This document shows positions 1 to 12,000 of a DNA stretch of 64,000 nt, piece by piece. Made by a program: the position numbers and the translations under genes. This DNA is from Alisma plantago-aquatica (Eukaryota > Streptophyta > Magnoliopsida > Alismatales > Alismataceae): contig OY856409.1 of NCBI GenBank assembly GCA_963693085.1, forward strand, positions 1,536,115,072-1,536,179,071, in the 5' to 3' direction. The notes under the pieces were generated by a model. It was given only the letters and a program-made list of their open reading frames with translations, ran no database searches and was not told the origin of the DNA. Every line of letters begins with the position of its first letter. Position 1 is the first letter of the stretch.

Positions 1-270
1 CCACCCATGCTAAAACTGGTTAATTTGATCGATTTGCATGTGCACTATGCAGGTGATTTTAAATTCTAACAGTTATAACACAACTCTAAGGCTGTTAAAG
101 CAGTACTGAATCTACGGATTTCTGAACGATGCCCTTTTTTTCCTGATACTTGTATGAGTGAACACAGAAACATTCCCTATCGTTAAAGGCCAACAGAAAA
201 TATAATTTTGTTCATTGGGTGTGACGCGCATATTTATCTACAAACCATATTAACCAGAATCAAAGTGTAC

Positions 271-594
271 CATTCTTCCGTTAGCAAGGAGGAGGGGCTT
301 GCAAAGACGGAAGTAGAGCTCCTTCTTGGATTTGAACTCGAAGGGCTCGTCGGCCCGAGCTAGAACATCCCTGCAGTCGGACGGGAGGAACCCCTCCCAA
401 ACGGCGTCGAGCTCTCCGGCTGATCGGAACGCGCGGCCGAGGGCGGCTAAACGGCAGGTATCTCGCGGAGAGGTGAAGGACAGGATGTGTGAGATGCAGT
501 CCTCCGGCAGATTCCCGAATCCGACGGGGCCACCCTCCATTAAGTCCGGAGCAAAACCCCCAAGTGTCTTTCTTCTTTCTGTCGTCGCTCCCAT
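271..594 (-). CDS. F-box/PP2-B-type protein, copy A, exon 1 only (partial)
   Basis: First coding exon (108 codons) of an F-box protein with a phloem-protein-2 (Nictaba-like) lectin domain; the later exons lie left of the window. Residues about 27-71 form the F-box (NLPEDCISHILSF, then SPRDTCRLAAL), which in this family binds SKP1 in SCF ubiquitin ligases. I end the exon at the ATG|GTACAC donor because the complete copy at 51990-54089 joins there in frame to SFLLEKSTGKKC. The start is the first ATG, followed by GGAGCGACG. It differs from copy B by one residue (Lys versus Asn near residue 91). The exon is GC-rich, unlike its surroundings. Whether copy A is functional cannot be judged without the missing exons. 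Confidence 0.85.
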
Positions 595-1493
595 TGGATC
601 GTTCTATTAGCCACACAGAGGAAAAGGCCTCCTGCTAGATACGCCCTCGTCTGTGCGATTCGTAATTTTGGTACGGCACGGTGACTGAGTGATAAAGCGG
701 GATGAAGATGACCTACTTATTCTATTGTGAATTTCCTATTTCTATTAGGATCTCAATTTTGGGGTGATTGGAGATGTTTCCTATTTCAATTAGTAATGAT
801 TCCGTGCTCAAACTTATGGAGTTAGTTCTCTGAATAACCAGGGTTTCCGTCATCATGATTCTTCTTTATCTATATATTCCAACATATTCTAATACTAGTT
901 TGATATTAATATCACCATCTACTCCTCCTACAATATACCCATTGTGAGTACCGTGAATAACTAGGATTCCATAAATATTCGTCAATCTACTATTCTATCA
1001 ATCTAAGCACGAAGACTCGTCTCCGTCATCCATATTACTTGAAACGGCTGGACTCTTGTGTTTTTGTTAAATTGCTGGACTCTTGTAGTATCTAAGTGTC
1101 AATGTTCGTTTCCGTCCAGTCATGTGACAGGCGCATGCTCATCTAAGCACCACGACCCTTTCAACTCATCTCCGTCCTTTTCTCAGAGTCTATTCCTTTG
1201 ACGACTCCGTATCTTCTATTCTCGCAAGGACTCCTATTCAGTTCATCTATCCTTCCAACTCGTCTCGGTTTTCTTCTCAAAGCCCATTTGCGCGAGAAAT
1301 TCGTGTCTTCTGTTTTGGCAAGGACTTCATATCTATATAGTCTTGAAATTAATGTGTTCGGTTCGTCAATATCAGAGACATATATGCATTCATTTGGTCA
1401 ACCTTGCCGCAACTTCAGTGAATTAAAATCTCGTGCACACCTATTGATCCTACTGCACTTTTTGCTGCCGATGTTCGTAGCGTTTTATTCTAT

Positions 1494-1566
1494 TGATCCA
1501 CATGATCGTAAGGTTTCATCCAATGATCCACATGATCGTAGGGTTTCTTCCATTGATCCACATGCA
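1494..1566. repeat. 30-bp tandem repeat, about 2.4 copies
   Basis: The unit begins TGATCCACATGATCGTA and continues AGGTTTCATCCAA. It occurs twice with two changes, followed by a partial third copy ending TGATCCACATG. It lies inside an open frame that I do not accept as a gene. The same array is present in copy B near 54989-55061. Confidence 0.8.
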
Positions 1567-1783
1567 TCCATCCAGAATTCTCGTCAGTTCTCTACCGCTG
1601 TTACCTGGATGCATGTTGATCACGTACACAATTTTACGTAAGTCGCTCTTCAAAGCTAATGCAAACTTGTTCCATTTTTCAGTATATGCTTTGGTATTAT
1701 GAAAGACAATATCTTTGGCCATCGTTATTTTTTTTAGTATATGGTTTGGTATGATGAAAGACGCTCTCTTTAGCGCAGCAATC

Positions 1784-2032
1784 TCATAGTACCTGGTTCC
1801 TTGTTATGTCAAAGGTTTGCGTTTCCAAATCGTCTCTTATTTCCCACGTCCACATACGTTTGTTTGGTGGAAGAACCATCGTATTTGCTGAGTCCAAATA
1901 TTGGTACCAATCTTTTGTGCCACTTTTATGTCCACCATATCTGATCCATCGGCATGTAGAACCCACCGCGAAGTAATTGGTCGGAATTTGCTGGACACAT
2001 TGTCTCACATACTTGTTCGATTCCATAAGCAA
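1784..2032 (-). other. Unrecognised open frame kept in both duplicate copies
   Basis: An 82-codon open frame with an ATG start. I recognise no family. Its composition is protein-like (Trp, Cys and Tyr rich: CRWIRYGG, DWYQYLDSAN). The same frame stays open in copy B at 55279-55527 with two amino-acid changes, but such recent copies would both stay open by chance, so this is weak evidence of coding. It could be a relic exon of an old gene or element. Confidence 0.2.
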
Positions 2033-4443
2033 TGGAATAATTGAAAGCTTTAATTTCGGATGAGTGATTACAGATTCTTTACTGATAAATTGGCCATGCA
2101 GACGTGACTTCCATTTCAGTTGATCTCAGGTAGAAAATTTAAGTTCACAATAGGGACTAGCATGATGACACCATACTTGTGCCTGGTACACATTTTAATT
2201 AGCATGAAGGAGCGTCTGGCTTTCTTGGGAGAGTGACTGGGATGAATTCTTCTTCCCATACTTGTTGCGGTAGTGGTGCCATGCGCTCACTAATATATTT
2301 GTTTCCTTATTCTACTAGAATGATTTGCGAGCTTTTCTTTCATGGTCTTTATGATTTATTGGTAAGTATTCTGCATACTATATACTGGTTGGAGTTGATA
2401 ACTAACGAGTAACGACTGATGTTTTAGCAGGAGTGTCAACTGCAACATCATGTGTTTGCCTATGGTGATTGTTAGTTCTAGGAACATGTTTGTTTTTAGT
2501 CTCAAGAAAAAAGAAATTTGGTCTCCAGGACAGGTATTTGGTCTTTAACTAAATGATACTATTACTTATGGCGTTCGCGGAAGTAATAATAATAGTGGCC
2601 CTTTAAACTTACAAAATAGTGGTCACATGTACTGATTTTTTTGTAACTATCTATAACATTAATTTTTATATTCTCGTAGTGAAATATTAACCAGAAAATG
2701 GAATTATACCTCTATCTATGAAGATCACCCGTTGATGGACTAAAAATGAACATTGCAATATCTTGATTTCATAGTTATTTCTATATATTGTACTACAATT
2801 CAGTCTTAGTAATGTGTATACTAATTCTCATAGCAATAATAAGTCACTTAATGTGATTCTTTCACACGAATATAGCCATAATATTTCTCCTCTTAGATAC
2901 TTACATTTCTGATGCTATATAATATAGTCATTTCACTTATATTTATTGAGTTTTAAGCAAAGACAAAAGTATATCAACAATAAGTCGACAACAAGTTTGT
3001 CAAAATAATATAAATAGCTCATCTTGATGCAAGGGATGACATCAACACAAGTGTAAAAATATGCAATGTGCTAAGTAGTTCATATCAATATTTGATGTGA
3101 AGGATGATGTCATGCTTGGAGAGTAGTAATTTGAAGGAGGCACATAGACACTAGATTCCCAATAAGTAAGATATGCCTAACATGGATGACGTCAACAACA
3201 TTTCTGGTTTGATATTTTGTAATACAACCACTTATGTTTCAACCCCCACTATGCACAACTGATGAGCAAAATGACGATTGGTATAAGAGTAATATAATTT
3301 TGAAAATATTATCATACACACTAGATATTACTTGTACTTGATGAAGTAGGTTCCACTTCCAATTTACAAACACTCAATTCTTGAAGGGATATAGAAATAT
3401 TGCAACAATACTTTCTACTACCTTTGTTGTTGATACTTTTGACTTGTACTTCTAAAGCTTGGTTTCAACAAGACTGACACATTTCTTGTATCAAGAATAT
3501 TATAGAGGAGGTTATCACTACTAAGTAACAAGTACAATGAAGTAATGCACTAGTAACTCGGGGCTTAGACGCTTAGGAGTATTTTGGCTCCTATTTTGAT
3601 TCTACAATGATTTTTCATTTGAAGGCTCAAGTTAGGAAGCACATAGTGACTTGAAGCTGAATTTTCATACATAATATTATATGGAAGTCAAATTTTTTAA
3701 TGAAACATTACAATGTTTTTTCACTTACTTGGATAAAATAAATGTACATTCCTCTAAATGATTAGATATCTTGTGTTAGATTTATAAACTTAGAGTATTT
3801 TATAATGTAGCGTGAATATTGTCTTAAATGTCATTAGAGTTTCTTGGTATTTTTGTAAACATAGTCTTCTTTTTTTTCTATATATCTTTTAATAATGAAG
3901 GTAACATGTTTTTTTCCTACATGTATAATATTTTAGTTCAAGGATATGATTCCAAATAATAATAATGATTCTTATTATATTTATTCTTACTTTTTATCAA
4001 CTTAATGAAACACCTTTTTTCGGACGAAGGATTCAAGATTTTTGAAAAAGGTTTACTAATAATACTAACTAATTGGGATATCAAAGGTGATTTTTGATTT
4101 ATTAGTTCAACTCAGTGAAATCTTCAAGAACATATAGTTTGTACAAGTGCCCATAGTGTATTGTTAGATTTCATGAGGCTCATGAAATGAGTTGGCTAAA
4201 AAATTGATTATATCATCCCCAAAAATGATAAACATAAGGAATGCAAGGTTAACGATGTTCTTCTAATTTTAATGTTATTGTAAATACAAACCACAATAAT
4301 TGATTTTCTTTTGATTTTTATTACATTATAGGTACATGTAGATAGAATAATTAAAGACTTACTTATGAAAAAATTTTGAGGTTATCTTTTGGGTTGGACT
4401 ATAGATTATTGGTTACTTATAGATTCCAAAGCATTCTAATAAT

Positions 4444-5149
4444 TGTTGGTATATGTATGCCCGTAGAGCCATCCCAAGCGATTGCATGGAGTCGGATATT
4501 AATTAATCAATTAATGTGATTATTTGATTAATTAATGAATTCTGGAATATTCTAATTAATCTACGAGCGTTTTAATTAACGCAACATTTATGTTTACTGA
4601 TGGGTTTAGGAAACCCTACTTTCCTTCGTATCCTATTTAAAGGAGGATTGACGGCCGATATCTATATAAGATAGAGAGAGATTTTTTCATTTACGCTCAC
4701 GCACGTAAACCTAGCCGTCGCCGTCCTTAGGAGAGAAAGGAGAGCAACGCGCCGCTAGCACGCCGCCGCAGAGACAAGCTCCTTCCCGCCAGCTTGAGAA
4801 GCGCGACGTGGAGTTCCGTCCATCCGCGTGGACGAAGTAGAGACGCAGAAGCATTGATGTCTGCGTTCGGAGGACGTCGACGACCACTTGTACGTGTTGC
4901 GAACAGCTTACGTCACCGCCGCAAAGGAGCGCCAGCGGATCAACCTGCCATAGCGAACGGGAGAGAAGATCTGTCCGTGTTTGACAAGCAGCGTTGCACC
5001 GTCGTGCAACGGGACATCGCCGGACTTGCTCCGCGATAAGGTATATCCCGCAAACCTATTTCCGAATACGTTGTTGTCGACGAGATCCTGTTTTGGGTAC
5101 GTGGATTTTATTGCTTCTGCCGCGCACGTTTCCTCCACGAAACCCAACA
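4444..5149 (+). repeat. Ty1/copia 5' LTR, copy A
   Basis: A 706-bp long terminal repeat, bounded by the inverted ends TGTTGG and CCAACA. One base after its end lies a tRNA primer site. It contains a TATA-like box (CTATATAAG, about 4662-4670) and then a GC-rich stretch around 4690-5040 that is probably R/U5 plus transcribed leader. The five bases before it are ATAAT, the expected target-site duplication. The 3' LTR is not present in copy A because CACTA element 1 and the duplication junction cut the element off. Confidence 0.85.
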
Positions 5150-5150
5150 G

Positions 5151-5162
5151 TGGTATCAGAGC
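5151..5162 (+). other. Primer-binding site, initiator-Met tRNA
   Basis: TGGTATCAGAGC, one base after the LTR end, is the usual plant copia primer site complementary to the 3' end of initiator methionine tRNA. It fixes the LTR boundary and the element's orientation. Confidence 0.92.
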
Positions 5163-6727
5163 AGCGTCGATCTACGACGTATTTGGATTAGTTTCGATAT
5201 GATCGAATCGATGTATACTGTTTTTTATGTTACATACGATATGAATTAAACCTGCTAATGTGCAAATCTAAACCTAATTCCACATACGCCACAGGCTTCT
5301 GTTTTGACGTTTTGGACGGGGTCGACTATGGAAAATATTGATCCCCGCACAGGGGCGCTGCCCCTGTGTACCCCGCATTGTCTGCGTGGGAGTCAAAAAT
5401 TATTTAATGGGGAATGTCCCGCATTAAATATACTGCAATTTTAAATATGTATATATGTATATATAGATATACCTATGATAGCATACACATCGCCTTTAAA
5501 ATATGTTTTATGTGGTGATTGCATACACGGTTATGGCCAAGTATCCCTTTTTGTGAATGTTGTGAATGAATGTGGATGTCGATCTTGTGGATATGTTTGT
5601 TTGTGAATTCTATGGATGTATAATGGTTACATATGGATGCTTTGTATAAAGTATTCAGCTTGCATGCCGAGCCTCATCTCTTACTTCAAAGTGTAATTAA
5701 TTCTTTCCTTTTATGTTTGTACTCATATGATGTAATAGAGATAGGATTAGTTTTTGTCCTTGTAAACTTGATGTAAGGAGGCCACTTGAAGATCCAACTC
5801 CAAGGAGTGTCCTTGGAGAAGCACCATGAAGATCTAATTTCAAGAAGCAACTGAAGATCCAACTCCAAGGAGCGTCCATGGAGAAGCAACAAGAAGATCC
5901 CATTCCAAGAAGCAATTTGAAGTTCCAACCTGACGAAGCATCCGTGAAGTTGTTCATTGTAATGTTGATCATTACATGCTTACAAGTTGATTCACAGGTG
6001 TTGCATGAGATGCATAAGACCATAGGTGGACCGTAATCCTTTGTTGCTCCAAAGGATTACAATAGTATGGCCATAACTAATGTATTTGTGTTTGTGATTG
6101 CATGTCTATCGTTTGTGGTTGTGGATATAGTAGTATATGATACGTAATATAAGTATGTGGTGTTTGGATATGTATATGTATTAATAAAACCCCTCAATTA
6201 ATAATATTAAGTTTTAGTTGCCTTCCATAAAGCAACACACATGAAAAGCTTGATCAATTATGTGTGGGCACGCCTCCGCGTGGTACACTGTCTATCTCGT
6301 GGAAGTGTGATGGTGGGTGTGTGGGTCTGTCTCCGTAGGGTGCACACTCATCGTGTTGGCTTATGGGTTGGACTTGACTAGGGAACCTTGATAGGATCAA
6401 GTTCCTAGAGGCACACAGATGCATCATGGCAAGGATTTGTACATGATCATCTATCCAAGAGTTGCATATGATGCAATTGGCAAAAGTTGCCTACCTTAGT
6501 ATTTGGTCTTTGACGCCGGCGTTGGCTGGGCTTTGATCCATTTATTTTGGGTCTTGGCTCACTAGAAGGTTGTGCATTGCAATCTTCCGAGTTGATAGTG
6601 AGGGCTATCAATTTGAATAAAATAGTGGGAGCATAATTAATTAAAGACCTAATTAATCTCGTTTATCAAATCTTTACAAGTCAAAATGTTTTGGACTAAA
6701 TACAAAATTTTCTTTTGTAGCAATCAA
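5163..6727 (+). other. Copia leader (untranslated), copy A
   Basis: A leader of about 1.6 kb between the primer site and gag. It has no supported gene. At about 5770-5935 an imperfect tandem repeat of roughly 60 bases (GAAGATCCAACTCCAAGGAG, then GTCC and TGGAGAAGCA) occurs two to three times. The gag start is the ATG at 6728, chosen because the following residues MATNTHTFSLRSVLEK match the start of a gag protein. Confidence 0.75.
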
Positions 6728-8182
6728 ATGGCAACCAACACCCACACTTTCTCGTTGCGATCGGTTCTTGAGAAGGACAAACTTACCGGAACCAACTTTC
6801 CAAACTGGTTTAGGACATTGAGAATTGTTCTCACACATGAGCGTAAGCTCTATGTCCTTGAAACACCAGAGCCAGAGGAGCCCGCCGTAAATGCGCCCAA
6901 GGCTGAAAAGGATACTTACAAGAAGCACCTTGATGATGCCGTGGATGTCAAGTGCCTAATGTTGTGCTCAATGAACTATGAGTTGCAAGAGCAACATGAG
7001 AACATGAATGTCATGGAGATGGTAACACATCTCAAGAACATGTATCAACATCAAGCAAGATAGGAGAGATATGATGTCTCAAAGGCGTTGTTCAAAAGCA
7101 AGATGAAAGAGGGAGACTCACTTGGCACCCATATACTCACCTTGATTGGGTACGTGGAAAGCCTATCAAAGCTGGGATTTCCTCTAGGTCAAGAGTTGGC
7201 CACTGATGTGATTCTACAATCGTTGCCTGAGTCATATAATCATTTTGTCATGAACTACAACATGAACAATTTTGACAAGCCGTTGTCAGAATTGTTGGGC
7301 ATGTTGAGGACAGCTGAAGCACAGATGAAGAAAGACAAGCCCAAGTCTGTGATGATGATCAGCAAGACAAAGGGAAAGTCAAAAGGCAAAGGCAAGGCTA
7401 AGAAAAGTTCTAAAGTCGGGCAGAAGCCAAAGTCATCCGCGCTCAACGCTAAAGGTGGGATCTCCAAAGAAGGCAGTTGTCACCATTGTCACCAGCCTGG
7501 ACATTGGAAAAGAAACTGTCCTCTCTACCTGGAGGAACTGAGGAAGAAGAAGTTGGGGATAGAGATATCCACTTCAGGTATATACGTTATTGAGATAAAC
7601 TTAAATACTTCTTCATCATGGGTACTGGATACCGGATGTGGATCTCACATATGTTCTAATATGCAGGATCTGATAAGAAGTAAGCCTTTACGAAAGGGCC
7701 AAGTCGAGCTGCGGGTTGCTAATGGAGCAAGAGTTGCTGCCACCGCAGTTGGAGTTATTAGTTTATCTTTGCCTACGGGCCTTGTAATAGAATTAGAGAA
7801 TTGCTATTACGTACCTGCCATTAATAGAAATATTATTTCTGTATCTTGTATGGACAAGAGTGGATTTGAATTTCACATTAAGAATGGAATTATTTCTATA
7901 TCCAAAGATGAGATCTTTTATGGAAATGCCCCTATGTCTTATGGTATCTACTTGTTAGAGCTTGAGACTAGCATATATAATGTAAATACTAAAAGGTTAA
8001 AACTTGACAACTCAAACAAAACATTCTTATGGCATTGTCGTCTTGGGCACATAAATGAGAAGCGCATATCTAGACTCCATAAGGATGGTTATCTAGACTC
8101 TTTTGATTTTGAATCATTAGAGACATGTGAGGCATGTTTATTAGGGAAGATGACCAAAACTCCTTTCACTGGACACAGTGAG
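6728..8182 (+). pseudogene. Copia gag-pol, copy A: nonsense mutation and 3' truncation
   Basis: Order of parts: gag capsid-like region (LTGTNFPNW, then RTLRIVLTHERKLYVLETP), basic Lys/Gly tract, CCHC zinc knuckle (CHHCHQPGHWKRNC), aspartic protease (WVLDTGCGSHIC), and the pre-integrase zinc region (WHCRLGH ... CEACLLGK). Codon 112 is TAG (7061-7063) where copy B reads CAG, so gag is broken. The frame then stays open until 8182, where CACTA element 1 begins, within the integrase. Reverse transcriptase and the 3' LTR are absent. In life, gag packages the RNA and pol makes and integrates the cDNA; this copy cannot do so by itself. Confidence 0.9.
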
Positions 8183-8765
8183 CACTACTACAGAAACGGC
8201 CTTTGGCGTCGGTCGTTTAACCCCATTTGGCGTCGGTTTCCGACCGACGCCTATGTGGGCGCCGCTAAAGGTCGAACACTTCGGCGTCGGTTTTTTAACT
8301 GACGCCTATTTGTCCTATAGGCGTCAGTTGTTTAGTAAATAACCGCCGCCAAAAGTGTTCCCGCCACAGAAAATGGCGTCATCTAGGGCACTTTGTGTGT
8401 CGGTTATTTACTACACAACCGACGCCTATATAGAATATAGTGTCGGTGTTTTAGTAGATAACCGACACATAAAGTGCCCTAGATGACGCCATTTTCTGTG
8501 GCGCGAACACTTTTGGCGTCGGTTATATACTAAACCACCGACGCCAGTACTTCAAGACGACACGACCGTGCTTCCCTGCACGGCCGTGTTAGTACTATAG
8601 GTGTCGGTTTTATATGAATAACCGATGCCATTTACACCACGGCCGTGCTATCCGGCACGGTCGGGTTGTTTGTACTATTAGGCGACGGTTTTATCACATA
8701 ACCGACGCTGTATGTCTTTGCTGACGGTTTTCTATAAATAACCGACGCCTATTTATATTTTTTTT
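8183..8765. repeat. CACTA 1 left subterminal repeat array
   Basis: Many copies of a GGCGTCGGTT-type motif paired with inverted AACCGACGCC copies 5-15 bases away, forming small stem-loops. In En/Spm, TNPA binds such subterminal motifs; that role here is inferred. Variant TGTCGGTT and CGACGGTT copies are mixed in, along with CACGGCCGTG-like palindromes near 8570-8670. Confidence 0.85.
8339..8530. repeat. Near-perfect inverted repeat of about 190 bp inside the subterminal array
   Basis: The left arm runs from about 8345 (CCAAAAGTGTTC, then CCGCCACAGAAAATGGCGTC and TAGGGCACTTTGTG). The right arm repeats it in reverse (ACATAAAGTGCCCTA, then GACGCCATTTTCTGTGGCG and GAACACTTTTGG), ending near 8520. 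The centre holds subterminal motifs. The GGCGCC/CTGTGGCGCGAA theme recurs as direct repeats at the right end of CACTA 3 (about 48355-48540). Confidence 0.8.
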
Positions 8766-8774
8766 TTCATATCA

Positions 8775-8890
8775 GTTTGCAGGCCTGCTGTGGCTGGTCA
8801 GCAGGATGAGAACCTGCAGTTCAGTTTTCTGAACTGCAGGTTTACGACATCCATTGATATCAGCCTACAAACAGGCCGCAAACCTGCAAA
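8775..8890. terminator. Stem-loop between the TNPA/Ulp1 gene end and the subterminal array
   Basis: AACCTGCAGTTCAG is followed by CTGAACTGCAGGTTT with a 4-6 base loop, flanked by outer partners GCAGGCCTGCTGTGGCTG and CAAACAGGCCGCAAACCTGC. A counterpart lies at 48183-48290 in CACTA 3, in the same relative position after the Ulp1 stop. A 3'-UTR or transcript-end role is inferred; it is not a typed plant terminator. Confidence 0.5.
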
Positions 8891-9011
8891 AGTCACAAGC
8901 AAAATTCTACACAAGTACATACATTCAGACATCAATTCAATTCTCACATTCACACATATAGAAACATTCAAATACATGTATTAACATTCAGAAATATTCA
9001 TTTACATAGTA

Positions 9012-12000
9012 TCATTCATTATCGCTATCAACATCCCAATTATATCTTATAGTTGCCACTGCTTGTATGGCTTTTGCCCATTCTTCTCTTACTTCATTTA
9101 ATGCTTCCATCGTATATGGAGCATGTATATTTTTTAAGCGTTTACATGTAGTGTTGTCAGTTTTAAACACCTGCAAAGAGAATGATGTATATATATAAGT
9201 AATAATATAAAAATAAGATAAGATTGATATATTTCATACTAACTAATGAGACTATATATAATACCTCATGTATGGTATCGATGTCCAATGCGGCATATTT
9301 GATAATCATCTGCATAAATCACATCACATAGTATGCGCATGCCCAGCCATTGTCTTGTGTAGCACACTATAAATTGAAACATACAAAATAATACAACTAA
9401 GCACAATTCACATCAATAATATATATATTCGAGTCGGGAACTTACTTGTACATTCTGCCAATTTATTGGATGGTTCTTTTTCCTTGGGACCGTTCCTCCA
9501 GCCTTTTTGAATGCATCTAAACCCCTACATGTTAATATAACACAATAAATTGCATAAGTAAATAGTAATGTCATAAAAGATGTTAACGGATATAAAAATG
9601 AAATATTTCTCACCAGAATAATGGCATTCTCATTACGTGTCCAATTTTAGTGTTCAATGTACTCCCCGCAGGATCTAGATAATAAACAGTGAATGTCCCG
9701 GGGACAATAACTAGTAACTCCCAATGTCTACCGCTAGAAGTAAGAAGTTAACAATTAATAACTCAAAATGCAAAATAAAAATGGAATTTTCTTAAGTCCA
9801 AATTATAAATAAAGTAAACTTACTTGACATTGAATGGAGCTATTATTATCGTCTTCTTTTGCTGACCAAAAATTGTAAAAGCATCTATACAGTATTGTTG
9901 AACATTATCAGGGTCTTTAGCTACCAAACTAATCAATGATGGAATCAAAAATCCCACATGATCAAATGCAAATTGTTTGCAATGATCTTCGACTAAGTAG
10001 CTGCAAAACATATAGGCGTATGCATTAATATATAAGAAACCAGATCACCGGATCTTACACAAGGTATATGGATGTATAAACAAGATCTCACCTTATCCAT
10101 GTCTCTATCATTGATGTATTCAGCCAATCATACATAAACAGCTCAATAATATCTTGTATAAATAAAGAGCTATCGTATGATCGACCTGCATAATCTACAT
10201 CTAAAGAAACTATTATAGGGCAATGTATATTATGTGCCCGTAGCCAACATGCCATTCCCCTACAAGCAGGACCTAACGGGTATGTTAGGTCAGTTGGAGC
10301 CCAAGTTGGTAATGCGGGAAGTGGAGGTGGAGGCCTAGGTGCTCCTGCTGTCTTCTTTTTAACCTGTATATATAATTTCAGATCAGTTGACATCATATAT
10401 ACACATCAACAGTCTAAATCAATGTAAATTTATCTTACAATTTCAGTCGTGTAGACGACATCTGCTTTGGGCCACAATATGACCCCGCCTTCTTCTTCAC
10501 CAAGTGTATCAATATCTGGGTGGGCATATGGCAACGCAACTTCCCTCCAATCGGGTAACACATGTAATGGGCCCACACGAACATAGCCCTGTGGCATTGG
10601 AGTCCCGTGAAACCTTTCCCCAGGAAGGGACGGGTAAGCTTGCGCCTCTGCAACAACATAGTCTTCTATTCTTAAGCGGCATGGCTTCAATGCCTACAAA
10701 TTTATGTAAAGAATGTTATACATATATACATATAATCTTGAAAACATATCATCTTGAAAAGACTAGCTACAATGTCATAAACAATACTTACAGCAGACGT
10801 GCTAGGCGATGGGTCTCCAGGATTACTCGCAGTCTGTGCATCAGGAGAAGAGTGGGTCGCCATAGGCTGATTGGAAGCCTGAGATGCCTGCCACCGCAGC
10901 AATTCTTCCTTGACCTTCTCAGCAACTACATCGTTGACCTTCTTAGCAACTAAATCCTCAACTCTCTTATTCTCCTATACATGGATAAAAGAAACATTAG
11001 CTTCTTATTAATGAATTTCGTTTCCCAGTAACATTCTAAAAAAAGAATAGGTTACCTCTTCTTGAGAAAGTCCCGCTCTGGGTTTGTGCTGGGATGGCCC
11101 AAAGAATGCTTTGATGCCAACACCAGCGCCGACACCTCTAACACGTCTAGGATGCTCTGGGTTACCCAGAGCAACTGTCAATTCATCCCTTGTGCCCTGA
11201 GGGATGAACGTGCCTTGTTTCCTCTACTCGTGCAGCTCCCGCTAATCACCATAAACAGAAATTGGTAAGTTAACACCACAAATAATCAATATTAAAACGA
11301 TTTCTCTAAGAGTGTTATTTTACCATTTTTGCAGCCGCCTCAGCAGTTACAGGCTTCTTTATTTCACCCTTCTTGTTTTTCCTGCCAGCTATCCAGATAT
11401 CATGGTGAGGCATGGGTGTGGCAGACTCCTGAGTAGGAGCAGACTCCTGAGTAGCCGCAGACTCCGCCTGTAGTCTTTGGCGAATGCTTGCATAGCCTTT
11501 TGGACCCATAGTGTGGTCATGCACATTCAGTGCACGCCTTGCTTTTTATGCGTCACTAAGGGCCTAGTTAGTATGCACATTAATGATTTGGTTAGTAGCA
11601 CTAAATGCTAATCTTGAATAGGTGAATACAATGTATATTAATTAAATTGGGAGTGATGCCTAATACCTTGAATTCTTCAGATTTTCTTGAAGCAACAAAA
11701 TTGTCCCAATCTTCTTTGTCCAAGAAGTTCCATTGTTCAAGGGCTGACTTCTTCTTCTTATCACCCTCTTTTATGTATTCTCTGTTCAGATTTGTCCTAT
11801 AAATCCTAAGCATCTTTCCAGCGCGTTGCATCACATTTTTACGATGCAACTTCTCATCCAATGCAAACAGATTCTGTAAAATAGAAATGTTATTAACTAG
11901 TATCCAAAATAGAATTGCAAATAATAGAATTTGTAATCTACAAAATAGAATTGCAAATAATAATAACTCACGCATAAATCCTTCCATATCAAGTCTTTTT

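Larger units (their letters stand above)
595..4443. other. Upstream/intergenic DNA of PP2 copy A
   Basis: AT-rich DNA between the PP2 start and the copia LTR. It should contain the PP2 promoter (minus strand), though I see no convincing TATA element. About 853-1000 recurs at 22262-22480. A short tandem repeat lies at 1494-1566. At about 1674-1775 a block of roughly 45 bases (AGTATATG, TTTGGTAT, ATGAAAGAC) occurs twice. Beyond 2040 I see no gene or structured element. The whole stretch is repeated in copy B (54090-57939). Confidence 0.6.
1..8182. repeat. Segmental direct duplication, copy A
   Basis: This stretch matches 53496-61684 in the same orientation almost base for base. About 11 substitutions are visible in the first 2 kb, which I estimate as 0.5-1% divergence; this is by eye, not computed. 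The offset rises from 53495 to 53502 through small indels, including one extra T in a poly-T run and six extra bases in a Lys/Gly-rich gag tract in copy B. It carries PP2 exon 1, the upstream region, and a copia LTR, leader and gag-pol start. The window begins inside the duplication (in PP2 intron 1), so the left limit is unseen. The right limit is the first base of CACTA element 1. Confidence 0.95.

Noticed and set aside
1198..1641. 147-codon plus-strand open frame upstream of PP2
   Set aside because: Its content is a 30-bp tandem repeat and hydrophobic low-information sequence; in copy B a single base change (TCA to TGA) ends it early. I take it as non-coding.
4794..5039. Open frame in the copia LTR/leader
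   Set aside because: It lies within the GC-rich part of the LTR next to the primer site; openness is explained by composition.
5139..5175. tRNA-like sequence
   Set aside because: Only the 12-base primer site complementary to initiator tRNA is present; no cloverleaf.
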